DNA of 33,084 bases from Thiobacillus sp. (GTDB taxonomy: Bacteria > Pseudomonadota > Gammaproteobacteria > Burkholderiales > Thiobacillaceae), in the NCBI GenBank assembly GCA_019911765.1, contig JAIOJU010000088.1:1-33084 (forward strand). The letters are read 5' to 3'. This document shows positions 7,618 through 15,582 of the stretch, piece after piece. Both the position numbers and the translations under genes were made by a program. The notes below the pieces were generated by a model, which did no database searches, was not told the DNA's origin, and saw nothing but the letters and a program-made list of their open reading frames with translations. Position 1 is the first letter of the stretch. Each line of letters begins with the position of its first letter.

Positions 7618-9150
7618 GTGGCCGCTCCAGTATTTGATGTTCCGGAAATCAAGGACGAAATCGAAGTTCCCAAGTTGCAGGAAGGCGCGATGGCGCACAT
7701 CAAAACCTTTCCTGCGCCCAAGGCTACCCAGGACTTCATGGGCTATCCGCATGAGCTGGGCGAGGACTGGAAAGAGCGTGCTATCGACAAGATGGGTGAT
7801 TTGCTGGGCAAATACCGCTCGCTGAAAGTCTTTCTGGATGCATGCGTTCACTGCGGTGCGTGTACCGACAAATGCCACTACTATCTGGGCACATCCGATC
7901 CGAAAAACATGCCGGTGGCCCGTCAGGACCTGATGCGCCAGGTTTACCGCCGCTACTTCACGACGGCGGGCAAGCTGTTCCCCAAACTGGTGGGTGCCAA
8001 GGACCTGACCCAGGATATCCTGGGTGACTGGTACAACTACTACCATCAGTGCTCGGAATGCCGTCGCTGCTCGGTATTCTGCCCATACGGCATCGATACG
8101 GCCGAGATCACCATGGCCGGCCGTGAAATTCTGAACCATGTCGGCATGGGGCAAAAATACTCAAACGATATTCTGGGCAAGGTCCAGAAGATCGGAAACA
8201 ACCTCGGCCTGCCCGGCCCCGCGTTGTTGGACACCCTTGAAGGTCTGGAGGAGGATGTCGAAGCGGATACCGGCGTAGCGGTCAAACTGCCGCTGGATGT
8301 CGTTGGCGCAGAAGTGCTCTTGATTACGCCGTCCGCGGACTTCTTTTCCGAACCGCACGTGGAATCGCTGGTGGGCTATGCCAAGGTGTTTCATGCAGCG
8401 GGCATCAGCTGGACCCTGTCGTCTTATGCGTCTGAGGCGGGCAATTTCGGCCTGTTCAACGGCAATTACGAAACCATGCGCAATGTCGCCATGCGGATTC
8501 GTGACGAGGCGCTCCGATTGGGTGCCAAGCGTATTGTGGTCGGTGAATGTGGCCATGCCTGGCGCGTTGCCTACAGCTTCTGGAATACGCTGACTGGAAT
8601 CGGTTATGGCGGCAATGATCCTTTCTCGATTGAGCTGCAGAAACAGCTTGACCCGGCCTATCCGCAGCCACAGCACATCTGTGAATTGACGAATGACCTG
8701 ATCAAGTCCGGCAAGATCAAGGTCGATCCCTCTGCCAATGACGATCTGGTGGTTACCTTTCACGACTCGTGCAACGTTGCGCGCGGCTCCCGCATGGGTA
8801 CCGAGCCGGGTGGGCAGTTCACCATTCCTCGCGAATTGATCAAGTCGGTCGTGAATAATTTCCACGACATGGCGGACGAAACGATAGGCGAGGCCACCTT
8901 CTGCTGCGGCGGCGGCGGGGGTGTATTGACCGACGACTTGCTGGAAGTCCGCGTCAAGGGTGCTTTGCCTCGCGTGACGGCGCTTAATAATGTAGTCAAG
9001 GAACAGCAAGTCAATTTCCTGGCTTTGATCTGCGCCATTTGCAAGGCGCAGTTCACCAAGGTTTTGCCCAGGTATGGCTTCGACATGAGCATGGTGGGCG
9101 GAGTACATCAATTGGTCAGCAAGGCAATCAAGCTGGACACCAATCCATAA
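7618..9150 (+). CDS. dsrK: Iron-sulfur protein DsrK (HdrD-like)
   Basis: 510 aa; CVHCGACTDKCHYY, CSECRRCSVFCPYGID, CCG-type motif TFCCGGGGGVLTDDL; GTG start. Confidence 0.95.
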   Translation: MAAPVFDVPEIKDEIEVPKLQEGAMAHIKTFPAPKATQDFMGYPHELGEDWKERAIDKMGDLLGKYRSLKVFLDACVHCGACTDKCHYYLGTSDPKNMPVARQDLMRQVYRRYFTTAGKLFPKLVGAKDLTQDILGDWYNYYHQCSECRRCSVFCPYGIDTAEITMAGREILNHVGMGQKYSNDILGKVQKIGNNLGLPGPALLDTLEGLEEDVEADTGVAVKLPLDVVGAEVLLITPSADFFSEPHVESLVGYAKVFHAAGISWTLSSYASEAGNFGLFNGNYETMRNVAMRIRDEALRLGAKRIVVGECGHAWRVAYSFWNTLTGIGYGGNDPFSIELQKQLDPAYPQPQHICELTNDLIKSGKIKVDPSANDDLVVTFHDSCNVARGSRMGTEPGGQFTIPRELIKSVVNNFHDMADETIGEATFCCGGGGGVLTDDLLEVRVKGALPRVTALNNVVKEQQVNFLALICAICKAQFTKVLPRYGFDMSMVGGVHQLVSKAIKLDTNP

Positions 9151-9204
9151 GCAACTGATTGCGATTTATCTATCTTTAGTTACGTAGGCGTTAGGAGAAC
9201 CAAC

Positions 9205-11166
9205 ATGGCTGTCACGACGAACAAAGCAAAATCCGAAGGCGTTCAATGGCGTCGTTATAAGGATGGCGAGACCGAGAGCAATTTCCGGTCCTCGCAGGAC
9301 AAGATTTTCCAGGCTGGCTGGACGCACAAGTGCCCGGAGTACATGCTGTCCACGCCGCCTTGCCAGGGTTCGTGCCCGGCCGGTGAAGACATTCGCGGTT
9401 ACCTCAACATCGTACGTGGTATCGAAAAGCCGCCCGCAGGCGTGACCTGGCAGGAATATGCCTTCCGCCGCATCACCGAAGCCAACCCCTTCCCGGGCGT
9501 GATGGGCCGCGTTTGCCCCGCGCCGTGTGAATCCGGTTGTAACCGCAACATGGTTGAAGACCATGTCGGCATCAATTCCGTCGAGCATTTCGTTGGCGAC
9601 TGGGGCATTGAAAACAACATGGCCTACACGTCCACGGCAGCCGAAACCGGTAAGAAAGTGGCCGTGATTGGCGCCGGCCCTGCTGGTCTGGCTGCGGCTT
9701 ACCAGCTGCGCCTGCGTGGCCATGGCGTCACCATTTTCGACGAGCACGAAGAACTTGGCGGCATGATGCGCTACGGCATTCCCGGTTTCCGTACCCCGCG
9801 TGAAATGCTCGATGCTGAAATCAAGCGCATCATCGATCTGGGCGTTGAAACGCGCCTGAAGACCCGTATCGGCTCCGACATCAGCTTTGAGCAGATCGAC
9901 AAGGATTACGATGCCATTTTCATGGCTATGGGTGCCCAGGCTGGCCGTCCGCTGCCGGTTCCCGGTGCTGAAGCCCCGAACTGCGTGACTGCGGTCGCAT
10001 TCCTGCGCGCATTTAACGAAGGCCGCCTGCAGCACGTCGGCAACCGCGTAGTCGTCATCGGCGGTGGCGACACCTCGATCGACGTGGCAACCGTTGCCCG
10101 TCGTCTCGGTAACATCACCAAGACAGGGACTGCAGACGATCGTCCGGAAGCCGTGATCGCCGGTCACATGGCGCATGACGTGGCCTCGATCTCCGCTCGT
10201 GGCGGCGCTGAAGTCGTGCTGGTATCACGTGCCACCATGGACAAGATGGCTGCCAACAAGCATGAAATCGAGCATGCACTGCAGGAAGGCATTGAAATCA
10301 TCGGTGGTGTGACCCCGGTTGCCGTGGTCGTTGATGCCAACGGCCGTGCAACTGCACTCCGCGTGGCTGACTTCGTGATGGAAGGCAAGGAAACCAAGAT
10401 TGTCGAGGGCACCGAGCGTGATATCGAGGGCGATCTGATCGTGTCGGCAATTGGCCAGGGTGTCGATTTCACCGGTCTGGAGCAGTTCAACAACAACAAT
10501 GGCCTGATGAAGGCTGACAAGAACTACCGCTTCCCCGGCAGCGAAAAGATTTTCGTTGGTGGCGACGTGCTGCGGCCGCACCTGCTGACCACTGCCATCG
10601 GCCATGCTTCTATCGCGGTCGAAGGCATCGATGCTTTCCTGAAAGGGAAGAAAGAGCTGGATCGCCGTCCGAAAGTGGACGTGCATCACTTCGATCAGAT
10701 CCGCAAGTGGCTTGAAACGGGCCATGAATATCACGAGATCCATGGCCAGGACTGGGGCACGTCAGAGCGCAAGGACCTGCTGCACAACTTTGAAGACCGC
10801 TCGAACCGGCACATCATTCCGCATAACGACCTTTTCCTGGGCCACTTCCCCAACGTTCCGCGTCACATCCGTGAAGTGACCACGCTGGACAAGGAAGGCG
10901 CACTGGGCAACTTCGAAGAGCGTCTGCATGCGCTGTCCGACAAGGATGTCGTCGACGAAGCCAAGCGCTGCATGTCCTGCGGCCAGTGTTTCGAGTGCGA
11001 CAACTGCGTGGTCTATTGCCCGCAGGTTGCCGTGTTCAAGGTGAAGAAGAAGGACAACCCCACCGTGGGTCGTTACGTCGACACCGACTACACCAAGTGT
11101 ATCGGCTGCCATATTTGTGCAGACGTCTGCCCGACCGGCTACATCATCATGGGTATGGGTGACTAA
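9205..11166 (+). CDS. dsrL: Iron-sulfur flavoprotein DsrL (NAD(P)H:acceptor oxidoreductase)
   Basis: 653 aa GltD-like flavoprotein; VAVIGAGPAGLAAAYQLRLRGH; C-terminal ferredoxin clusters CMSCGQCFECDNC and CIGCHICADVCP. Confidence 0.96.
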   Translation: MAVTTNKAKSEGVQWRRYKDGETESNFRSSQDKIFQAGWTHKCPEYMLSTPPCQGSCPAGEDIRGYLNIVRGIEKPPAGVTWQEYAFRRITEANPFPGVMGRVCPAPCESGCNRNMVEDHVGINSVEHFVGDWGIENNMAYTSTAAETGKKVAVIGAGPAGLAAAYQLRLRGHGVTIFDEHEELGGMMRYGIPGFRTPREMLDAEIKRIIDLGVETRLKTRIGSDISFEQIDKDYDAIFMAMGAQAGRPLPVPGAEAPNCVTAVAFLRAFNEGRLQHVGNRVVVIGGGDTSIDVATVARRLGNITKTGTADDRPEAVIAGHMAHDVASISARGGAEVVLVSRATMDKMAANKHEIEHALQEGIEIIGGVTPVAVVVDANGRATALRVADFVMEGKETKIVEGTERDIEGDLIVSAIGQGVDFTGLEQFNNNNGLMKADKNYRFPGSEKIFVGGDVLRPHLLTTAIGHASIAVEGIDAFLKGKKELDRRPKVDVHHFDQIRKWLETGHEYHEIHGQDWGTSERKDLLHNFEDRSNRHIIPHNDLFLGHFPNVPRHIREVTTLDKEGALGNFEERLHALSDKDVVDEAKRCMSCGQCFECDNCVVYCPQVAVFKVKKKDNPTVGRYVDTDYTKCIGCHICADVCPTGYIIMGMGD

Positions 11167-11169
11167 ATC

Positions 11170-11667
11170 GTGACTGGCAAGCTGAAACGTCTTCTTGCTT
11201 TGGGTGCGGTTGTGTTGACAACCGCAACCCTGGCATGGGCCGGGTCTGATACCCAGCCCAAGGCCAGCGGTGCGCCCAAGCCGGTCATCACAAAATCTGT
11301 CAAGGCTGAGCAGTGTGTAGAAGATACTGCTTACATGCGACGCAATCACATGAAGGTGCTCGATGGCCACCGTGACAAGACGGTGATCGAAGGTATCCGC
11401 ACCAAGAAGCACAGTCTCAAGGAATGCATCAACTGTCATGCCAGTGAAAAAACTGGCAGTGTTGCTGCAGCTAAAGACGATTTCTGTGTGAGTTGCCACA
11501 GTTATGCGGCGGTAAAGATCGACTGTTTCGAATGCCATTCCACCAAGCCGAAAGGCTCGATGGCCATGCATCCGCTGAACGCTGAAACAGCGCACTTGAA
11601 ACATGCGTTGGCTGTCAACGCCGATGTAAAGGTGAGTGCTGAAGAGATGGCAAAGGTTGCCCAATGA
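11170..11667 (+). CDS. dsrJ: Triheme cytochrome c DsrJ
   Basis: N-terminal hydrophobic segment; three CxxCH sites (CINCH, CVSCH, CFECH); EQCVEDTAYMRRNHM; GTG start. Confidence 0.95.
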   Translation: MTGKLKRLLALGAVVLTTATLAWAGSDTQPKASGAPKPVITKSVKAEQCVEDTAYMRRNHMKVLDGHRDKTVIEGIRTKKHSLKECINCHASEKTGSVAAAKDDFCVSCHSYAAVKIDCFECHSTKPKGSMAMHPLNAETAHLKHALAVNADVKVSAEEMAKVAQ

Positions 11668-12440
11668 GCGAACACGATACGAAGTCTGAAAAAGAGCCCA
11701 ATTCGCCTGAACGCCGCCGTTTTATTGGTGCAGCCACGGCTGCAGCAGGTTTGGCGATTGCACCGGGCGTGATGTTGTACGAAGTGGCGCATGGCCGTCC
11801 GGAAGAACAGGCTGCCAGCAGCGCGGTGCGCTGGGGCATGCTGGTCGATGCGACACAATGCGCAACCGGTTGCGATGATTGTGTGTCGGCCTGTAGTACC
11901 GAAAACGGCTGGACGCCTGTGGCTGAAAGCAGGCACCCCAAACAGGCACCGCAGTGGATCCGCAAGCTGGAACTGCAGGACCCGCTGACGCAGATGGAAA
12001 CCAACCTGCCGATGATGTGCCAGCATTGCGCAGATGCGCCTTGCGTGGATGTCTGTCCGACGGGCGCATCGTTCAAACGTGCCGATGGCATTGTGCTGGT
12101 TAACCGCCACACCTGCATTGGCTGCCGTTATTGCATGATGGCATGCCCCTACAAGGCGCGCTCGCTGGTGCATGAGTCGCTGAATGATACTCAGCTGGCC
12201 GATGTGCCGCGCGGCATGGGTTGTGTCGAAGCGTGCACCTTGTGCGTACAGAAAATCGATCGTGGCGATGGCAATACCGCGTGTGCCGAAGCGTGTACCG
12301 CTGCCGGCCACAATGCCTTGCTGTTCGGCGACATGAATGATCCTGAGAGCGAGATCTCCAAGCGCCTGCGCGAACTGCCGACCAAGCAGGTTCGTGCCGA
12401 CCTGAATCTCAATCTCGGCGTTCGCTATCACGGAATCTAA
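11664..12440 (+). CDS. dsrO: Periplasmic iron-sulfur protein DsrO with Tat signal
   Basis: RRRFIGAATAAAGLAIAP twin-arginine signal; multiple 4Fe-4S motifs (CQHCADAPCVDVCP, CIGCRYCMMACPY); ATGA overlap with dsrJ. Confidence 0.95.
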   Translation: MSEHDTKSEKEPNSPERRRFIGAATAAAGLAIAPGVMLYEVAHGRPEEQAASSAVRWGMLVDATQCATGCDDCVSACSTENGWTPVAESRHPKQAPQWIRKLELQDPLTQMETNLPMMCQHCADAPCVDVCPTGASFKRADGIVLVNRHTCIGCRYCMMACPYKARSLVHESLNDTQLADVPRGMGCVEACTLCVQKIDRGDGNTACAEACTAAGHNALLFGDMNDPESEISKRLRELPTKQVRADLNLNLGVRYHGI

Positions 12441-12446
12441 ATCAAC

Positions 12447-13649
12447 ATGGCAAGCATTACTTTCCGCGAAGTAGAAGGCAGCAGCCTGAAATACTGGATG
12501 CTGTTCGGGGTCCTCGGCCTGTTCGTGCTGTTTGGCGCACTGGCCTGGAATCATATGCACCACTACGGCCACGTTGTGACCGGCATGGACAACCAGATTG
12601 TCTGGGGCCTGCCGCACGTATTCGCGGTGTTCCTGATTGTGGCCGCGTCGGGTGCGCTGAACGTGGCCTCGATTGCATCGGTTTTCAACAAGCCGATGTA
12701 CAAACCCCTGGCGCCCCTGTCGGCCATCCTGGCGCTGGCCTTGATGCTGGGCGGCTTGCTGGTCCTGGTGCTTGATCTTGGCCGCTCCGACCGGCTGATC
12801 GTTGCCATGACGCATTTCAACTTCAAGTCGATGTTTACCTGGAACGTGTTCCTGTATTCGGGTTTCTTCGGTCTGGTGGGTGCGTACCTGTGGACGATGC
12901 TGGATCGCAACGTCAAGCCCTACTCCAAGACGGCGGGTACGGCTGCGTTTATCTGGCGCTTGATCCTGACGACCGGTACGGGATCCCTCTTTGGCTTTCT
13001 GATTGCGCGTGAGTTGTATGGCACAGCGATGCTGGCACCGATGTTCATCATCATGTCGTTTGCTTATGGCCTGGCCATTTACCTGATGGTCCTGGCCGCA
13101 GCGTACAGCTGGACCGGGCGCACCTTGGGAGACGCAGTCATGATGCGGCTGAAAAGCCTGCTGGCCGTCTTTGTGGCAGCAGTGTTGTACTTTGTTGTCG
13201 TGCACCATATGACCAACCTGTACTTCACCAAGTACCATGCGGTTGAGGCCTTTATTTTGCGCGACGGTGGAATCTTCACCACGCTGTTCTGGGTGGGGCA
13301 GATCCTCATCGGTTGCGTCGCACCGCTGGTGATTTTGCTGAGCAGCCTGGGCAAACAGCGCACATGGATCATGATTGCCTGCGTGTTGATCGTTCTGGGC
13401 GGCATTGCACAGATGTACGTCACGATCATCGGTGCCCAGGCATTTCCGCTGGACATGTTCCCAGGGCTGAAAGAGACAAGCAGCTTCTTTGACGGCGAAG
13501 TGCACAGCTATGCACCCAGCGTGCCTGAGTTCTTCCTGGGCCTGGGTGGCGTAGCAATCGCACTACTGGTGACAACTTTTGCGGTGAAGTTGCTGCGCCT
13601 GCTGCCAGCCAGCCTGGACGACGCGACGGTCGCCAAACTGGAACATTGA
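12447..13649 (+). CDS. dsrP: Membrane protein DsrP (NrfD/HybB family)
   Basis: 400 aa, about 10 hydrophobic helices; immediately downstream of dsrO. Confidence 0.95.
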   Translation: MASITFREVEGSSLKYWMLFGVLGLFVLFGALAWNHMHHYGHVVTGMDNQIVWGLPHVFAVFLIVAASGALNVASIASVFNKPMYKPLAPLSAILALALMLGGLLVLVLDLGRSDRLIVAMTHFNFKSMFTWNVFLYSGFFGLVGAYLWTMLDRNVKPYSKTAGTAAFIWRLILTTGTGSLFGFLIARELYGTAMLAPMFIIMSFAYGLAIYLMVLAAAYSWTGRTLGDAVMMRLKSLLAVFVAAVLYFVVVHHMTNLYFTKYHAVEAFILRDGGIFTTLFWVGQILIGCVAPLVILLSSLGKQRTWIMIACVLIVLGGIAQMYVTIIGAQAFPLDMFPGLKETSSFFDGEVHSYAPSVPEFFLGLGGVAIALLVTTFAVKLLRLLPASLDDATVAKLEH

Positions 13650-13696
13650 TGCATAACCTGCCAGGCGCCTGCCTGGCAGGGGATCGTTCGGCATGA
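13649..13696 (+). other. Candidate short ORF 1 (MHNLPGACLAGDRSA*), TGATG overlap with the dsrP stop
   Basis: ATG at 13649 overlaps the dsrP TGA (13647-13649); its own TGA (13694-13696) overlaps the next ATG in ATGA. Not in the supplied ORF track because it is short. Confidence 0.4.
13657..13680. repeat. Perfect 10-bp inverted repeat cctgccaggc-gcct-gcctggcagg
   Basis: Starts 8 nt after the dsrP stop; no following T-run. Confidence 0.7.
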
Positions 13697-13788
13697 ACCA
13701 GCAAGCCCCTTCGAACGACGCATCTAAACGTGGGGCTCAAATGTCCCACAAGGGGACCCCGACTTTCTGTGAGGTTAAAACCCCATGA
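13693..13788 (+). other. Candidate short ORF 2 (MNQQAPSNDASKRGAQMSHKGTPTFCEVKTP*)
   Basis: ATG 13693; TGA 13786-13788 overlaps the next ATG (13785) in ATGA. Confidence 0.4.
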
Positions 13789-13858
13789 AAAGTCGTATGC
13801 CCGACAAGCGGACTCCGACTTTCTATGAGGATGAATCCTCATGAAAGATCGTATGCCC
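13755..13858 (+). repeat. Imperfect 56-bp tandem duplication of the dsrN translation-initiation region
   Basis: gaccccgactttctgtgaggttaaaaccccatgaaaagtcgtatgccc (from 13755) and gactccgactttctatgaggatgaatcctcatgaaagatcgtatgccc (from 13811), exact 56-bp offset, about 9 differences over 48 nt. Confidence 0.8.
13785..13844 (+). other. Candidate short ORF 3 (MKSRMPDKRTPTFYEDESS*), ATGA overlap with the dsrN start
   Basis: ATG 13785; TGA 13842-13844 overlaps the dsrN ATG 13841-13843; N-terminus resembles DsrN (MKDRMP). Confidence 0.45.
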
Positions 13859-15223
13859 CGCGTCTTTATTTCTGCTGCGCATAAATCCTCCGGCAAGACC
13901 ACGCTGACGCTCGGTCTGTGTGCTGCGCTGCATGCGCGCGGCCATGCGGTGCAGCCGTTCAAGAAGGGGCCGGATTACATCGACCCCCTGTGGCTGGGAA
14001 TGGCGGCCAGGCGATCCTGCTACAACCTCGATTTTCACATGATGCAGCGCGACGAAATCGCACAGCATTTCGTACGCAAGGCGAGTACTGCGCGGATCAG
14101 CCTGATCGAAGGCAACAAGGGCTTGTACGACGGGCTGGATCTGGACGGCAGCAATAGCAACGCGGCACTCGCCAAACTGCTGGGCGCCCCTGTGGTGCTG
14201 GTGATCGATGCACGCGGCATGACGCGTGGCGTGGCCCCGCTGATACTGGGATACCAGGCGTTTGATCCGGATATCCGGATCGCTGGTGTCATTCTCAACA
14301 ATATGGGGGGTAGTCGCCATGAATCGAAGCTGCGTGCGGTGATCGAGCATTACACCGATGTAGAAGTCATCGGTGCGGTGCAACACGATACGAGCATGCA
14401 GATTGCCGAACGCCACCTGGGGCTGGTGCCGGCCAATGAACAACAGGCCGCACTGGAACGGATTCACCATGTGGGGGCACGGGTCGCGGATCAGGTTGAT
14501 CTGCACCGCCTGCTGGCGATTGCGGACAGTGTGGCGCCTTTAAGCGTTACGTTGCCGGCAGCGTTCCCGGCGCCAGCCGAACGGGTTCGTGTCGGCCTCG
14601 CACACGACCAGGCCTTTGGTTTTTATTACAGCGAAGACCTGGAGAACCTGCGTGCCGCCAATGTCGAACTGGTCGAAATTGACACGCTGCATGAACAGGT
14701 GTTGCCAAACCTGGATGGGCTGATCATCGGCGGCGGTTTTCCGGAAATGTTCATGGAACAGCTGGAGGCCAACACATCATTGCGTTCCAGTATCCGGCAG
14801 GCAGTTGAGGGTGGCCTGCCAACCTATGCTGAATGCGGAGGGCTGATGTACCTGTCGCGCAGCCTCTGCTGGCAGGGGAAGACGCGACAGATGGTCGGCG
14901 TTGTTCCGGGCGATACAGTGATGCATGAGCGGCCGGTGGGACGTGGTTATGCGCGTTTGCAGCCGACGGGAGATGATCATTGGCAGGAGCCGGATAACAT
15001 TCCCGCTCATGAATTTCATTATTCAAGCTTGGAAAACCTGCCCAGCGACTCCATATACGCTTATCAGGTGACGCGTGGTCATGGCATTGATGGCATGCAT
15101 GATGGCTATCAAAGCCATCAGCTGCTTGCGGGTTATGCGCATCGACGCGGGTCCGGCGCGCAAGGCTGGATCACGCCATTTTTAAATCAGGTGCGTGCGC
15201 ATAAGCTGCGTGCTGCCACTTAA
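13841..15223 (+). CDS. dsrN: DsrN, glutamine amidotransferase-class siroheme amidase (cobyrinic acid a,c-diamide synthase/CbiA-like)
   Basis: MPRVFISAAHKSSGKTTLTLGLCAAL P-loop; FKKGPDYIDPLWL; amidotransferase nucleophile region YAECGGLMYLSRSL. Confidence 0.95.
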   Translation: MKDRMPRVFISAAHKSSGKTTLTLGLCAALHARGHAVQPFKKGPDYIDPLWLGMAARRSCYNLDFHMMQRDEIAQHFVRKASTARISLIEGNKGLYDGLDLDGSNSNAALAKLLGAPVVLVIDARGMTRGVAPLILGYQAFDPDIRIAGVILNNMGGSRHESKLRAVIEHYTDVEVIGAVQHDTSMQIAERHLGLVPANEQQAALERIHHVGARVADQVDLHRLLAIADSVAPLSVTLPAAFPAPAERVRVGLAHDQAFGFYYSEDLENLRAANVELVEIDTLHEQVLPNLDGLIIGGGFPEMFMEQLEANTSLRSSIRQAVEGGLPTYAECGGLMYLSRSLCWQGKTRQMVGVVPGDTVMHERPVGRGYARLQPTGDDHWQEPDNIPAHEFHYSSLENLPSDSIYAYQVTRGHGIDGMHDGYQSHQLLAGYAHRRGSGAQGWITPFLNQVRAHKLRAAT

Positions 15224-15241
15224 TTGATAAAGGATTTCCCC

Positions 15242-15577
15242 ATGATCAAAATTACCGATGCAGCTGCGGCGCAGATTCGCGTAGCCGCCAATAACCCCGA
15301 TGTCTTCGACATGGTGTTGCGCGTGGCGGCTTACCAGGAAGATGACGGCAGCGTGAATTACGGCATGGGATTCGATCAGGAGCGCGAGGCCGATGAGCAA
15401 CTCATCTGCAACGGCATTCAAATTCTGATCGCGGCTTCCAGCACGCCGTACCTGCAAGGCGTGACGCTGGATTTCGTTGAAATGAAACCGGGCGACATGC
15501 GCTTCATTTTCATCCCGCCATATTCCAATGAATCCGAAACTGACGCCGGACCTGAATCCGACGCCGCCACCGAGTAA
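15242..15577 (+). CDS. dsrR: DsrR, A-type (IscA-like) scaffold-fold protein without the conserved cysteine set
   Basis: MIKITDAAAAQIRVAANN...MGFDQEREADEQLICNGIQILIAASSTPYLQGVTLDFVEM; ATG 15242 with AAAGGA RBS preferred over 15224. Confidence 0.9.
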   Translation: MIKITDAAAAQIRVAANNPDVFDMVLRVAAYQEDDGSVNYGMGFDQEREADEQLICNGIQILIAASSTPYLQGVTLDFVEMKPGDMRFIFIPPYSNESETDAGPESDAATE

Positions 15578-15582
15578 ATTGC

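Noticed and set aside
11502-13505. 667-aa minus-strand ORF opposite dsrO/dsrP
   Set aside because: Antisense shadow ORF of well-supported dsrJ/dsrO/dsrP; low-complexity His/Gln/Arg-rich translation with no recognisable domain.
13741-13844. Resemblance of TPTFCEV/TPTFYED peptides to the N-terminus of PqqA-type RiPP precursors
   Set aside because: The peptides lack the Glu-x3-Tyr crosslinking pair, and no radical-SAM maturase is nearby; the resemblance is probably chance.
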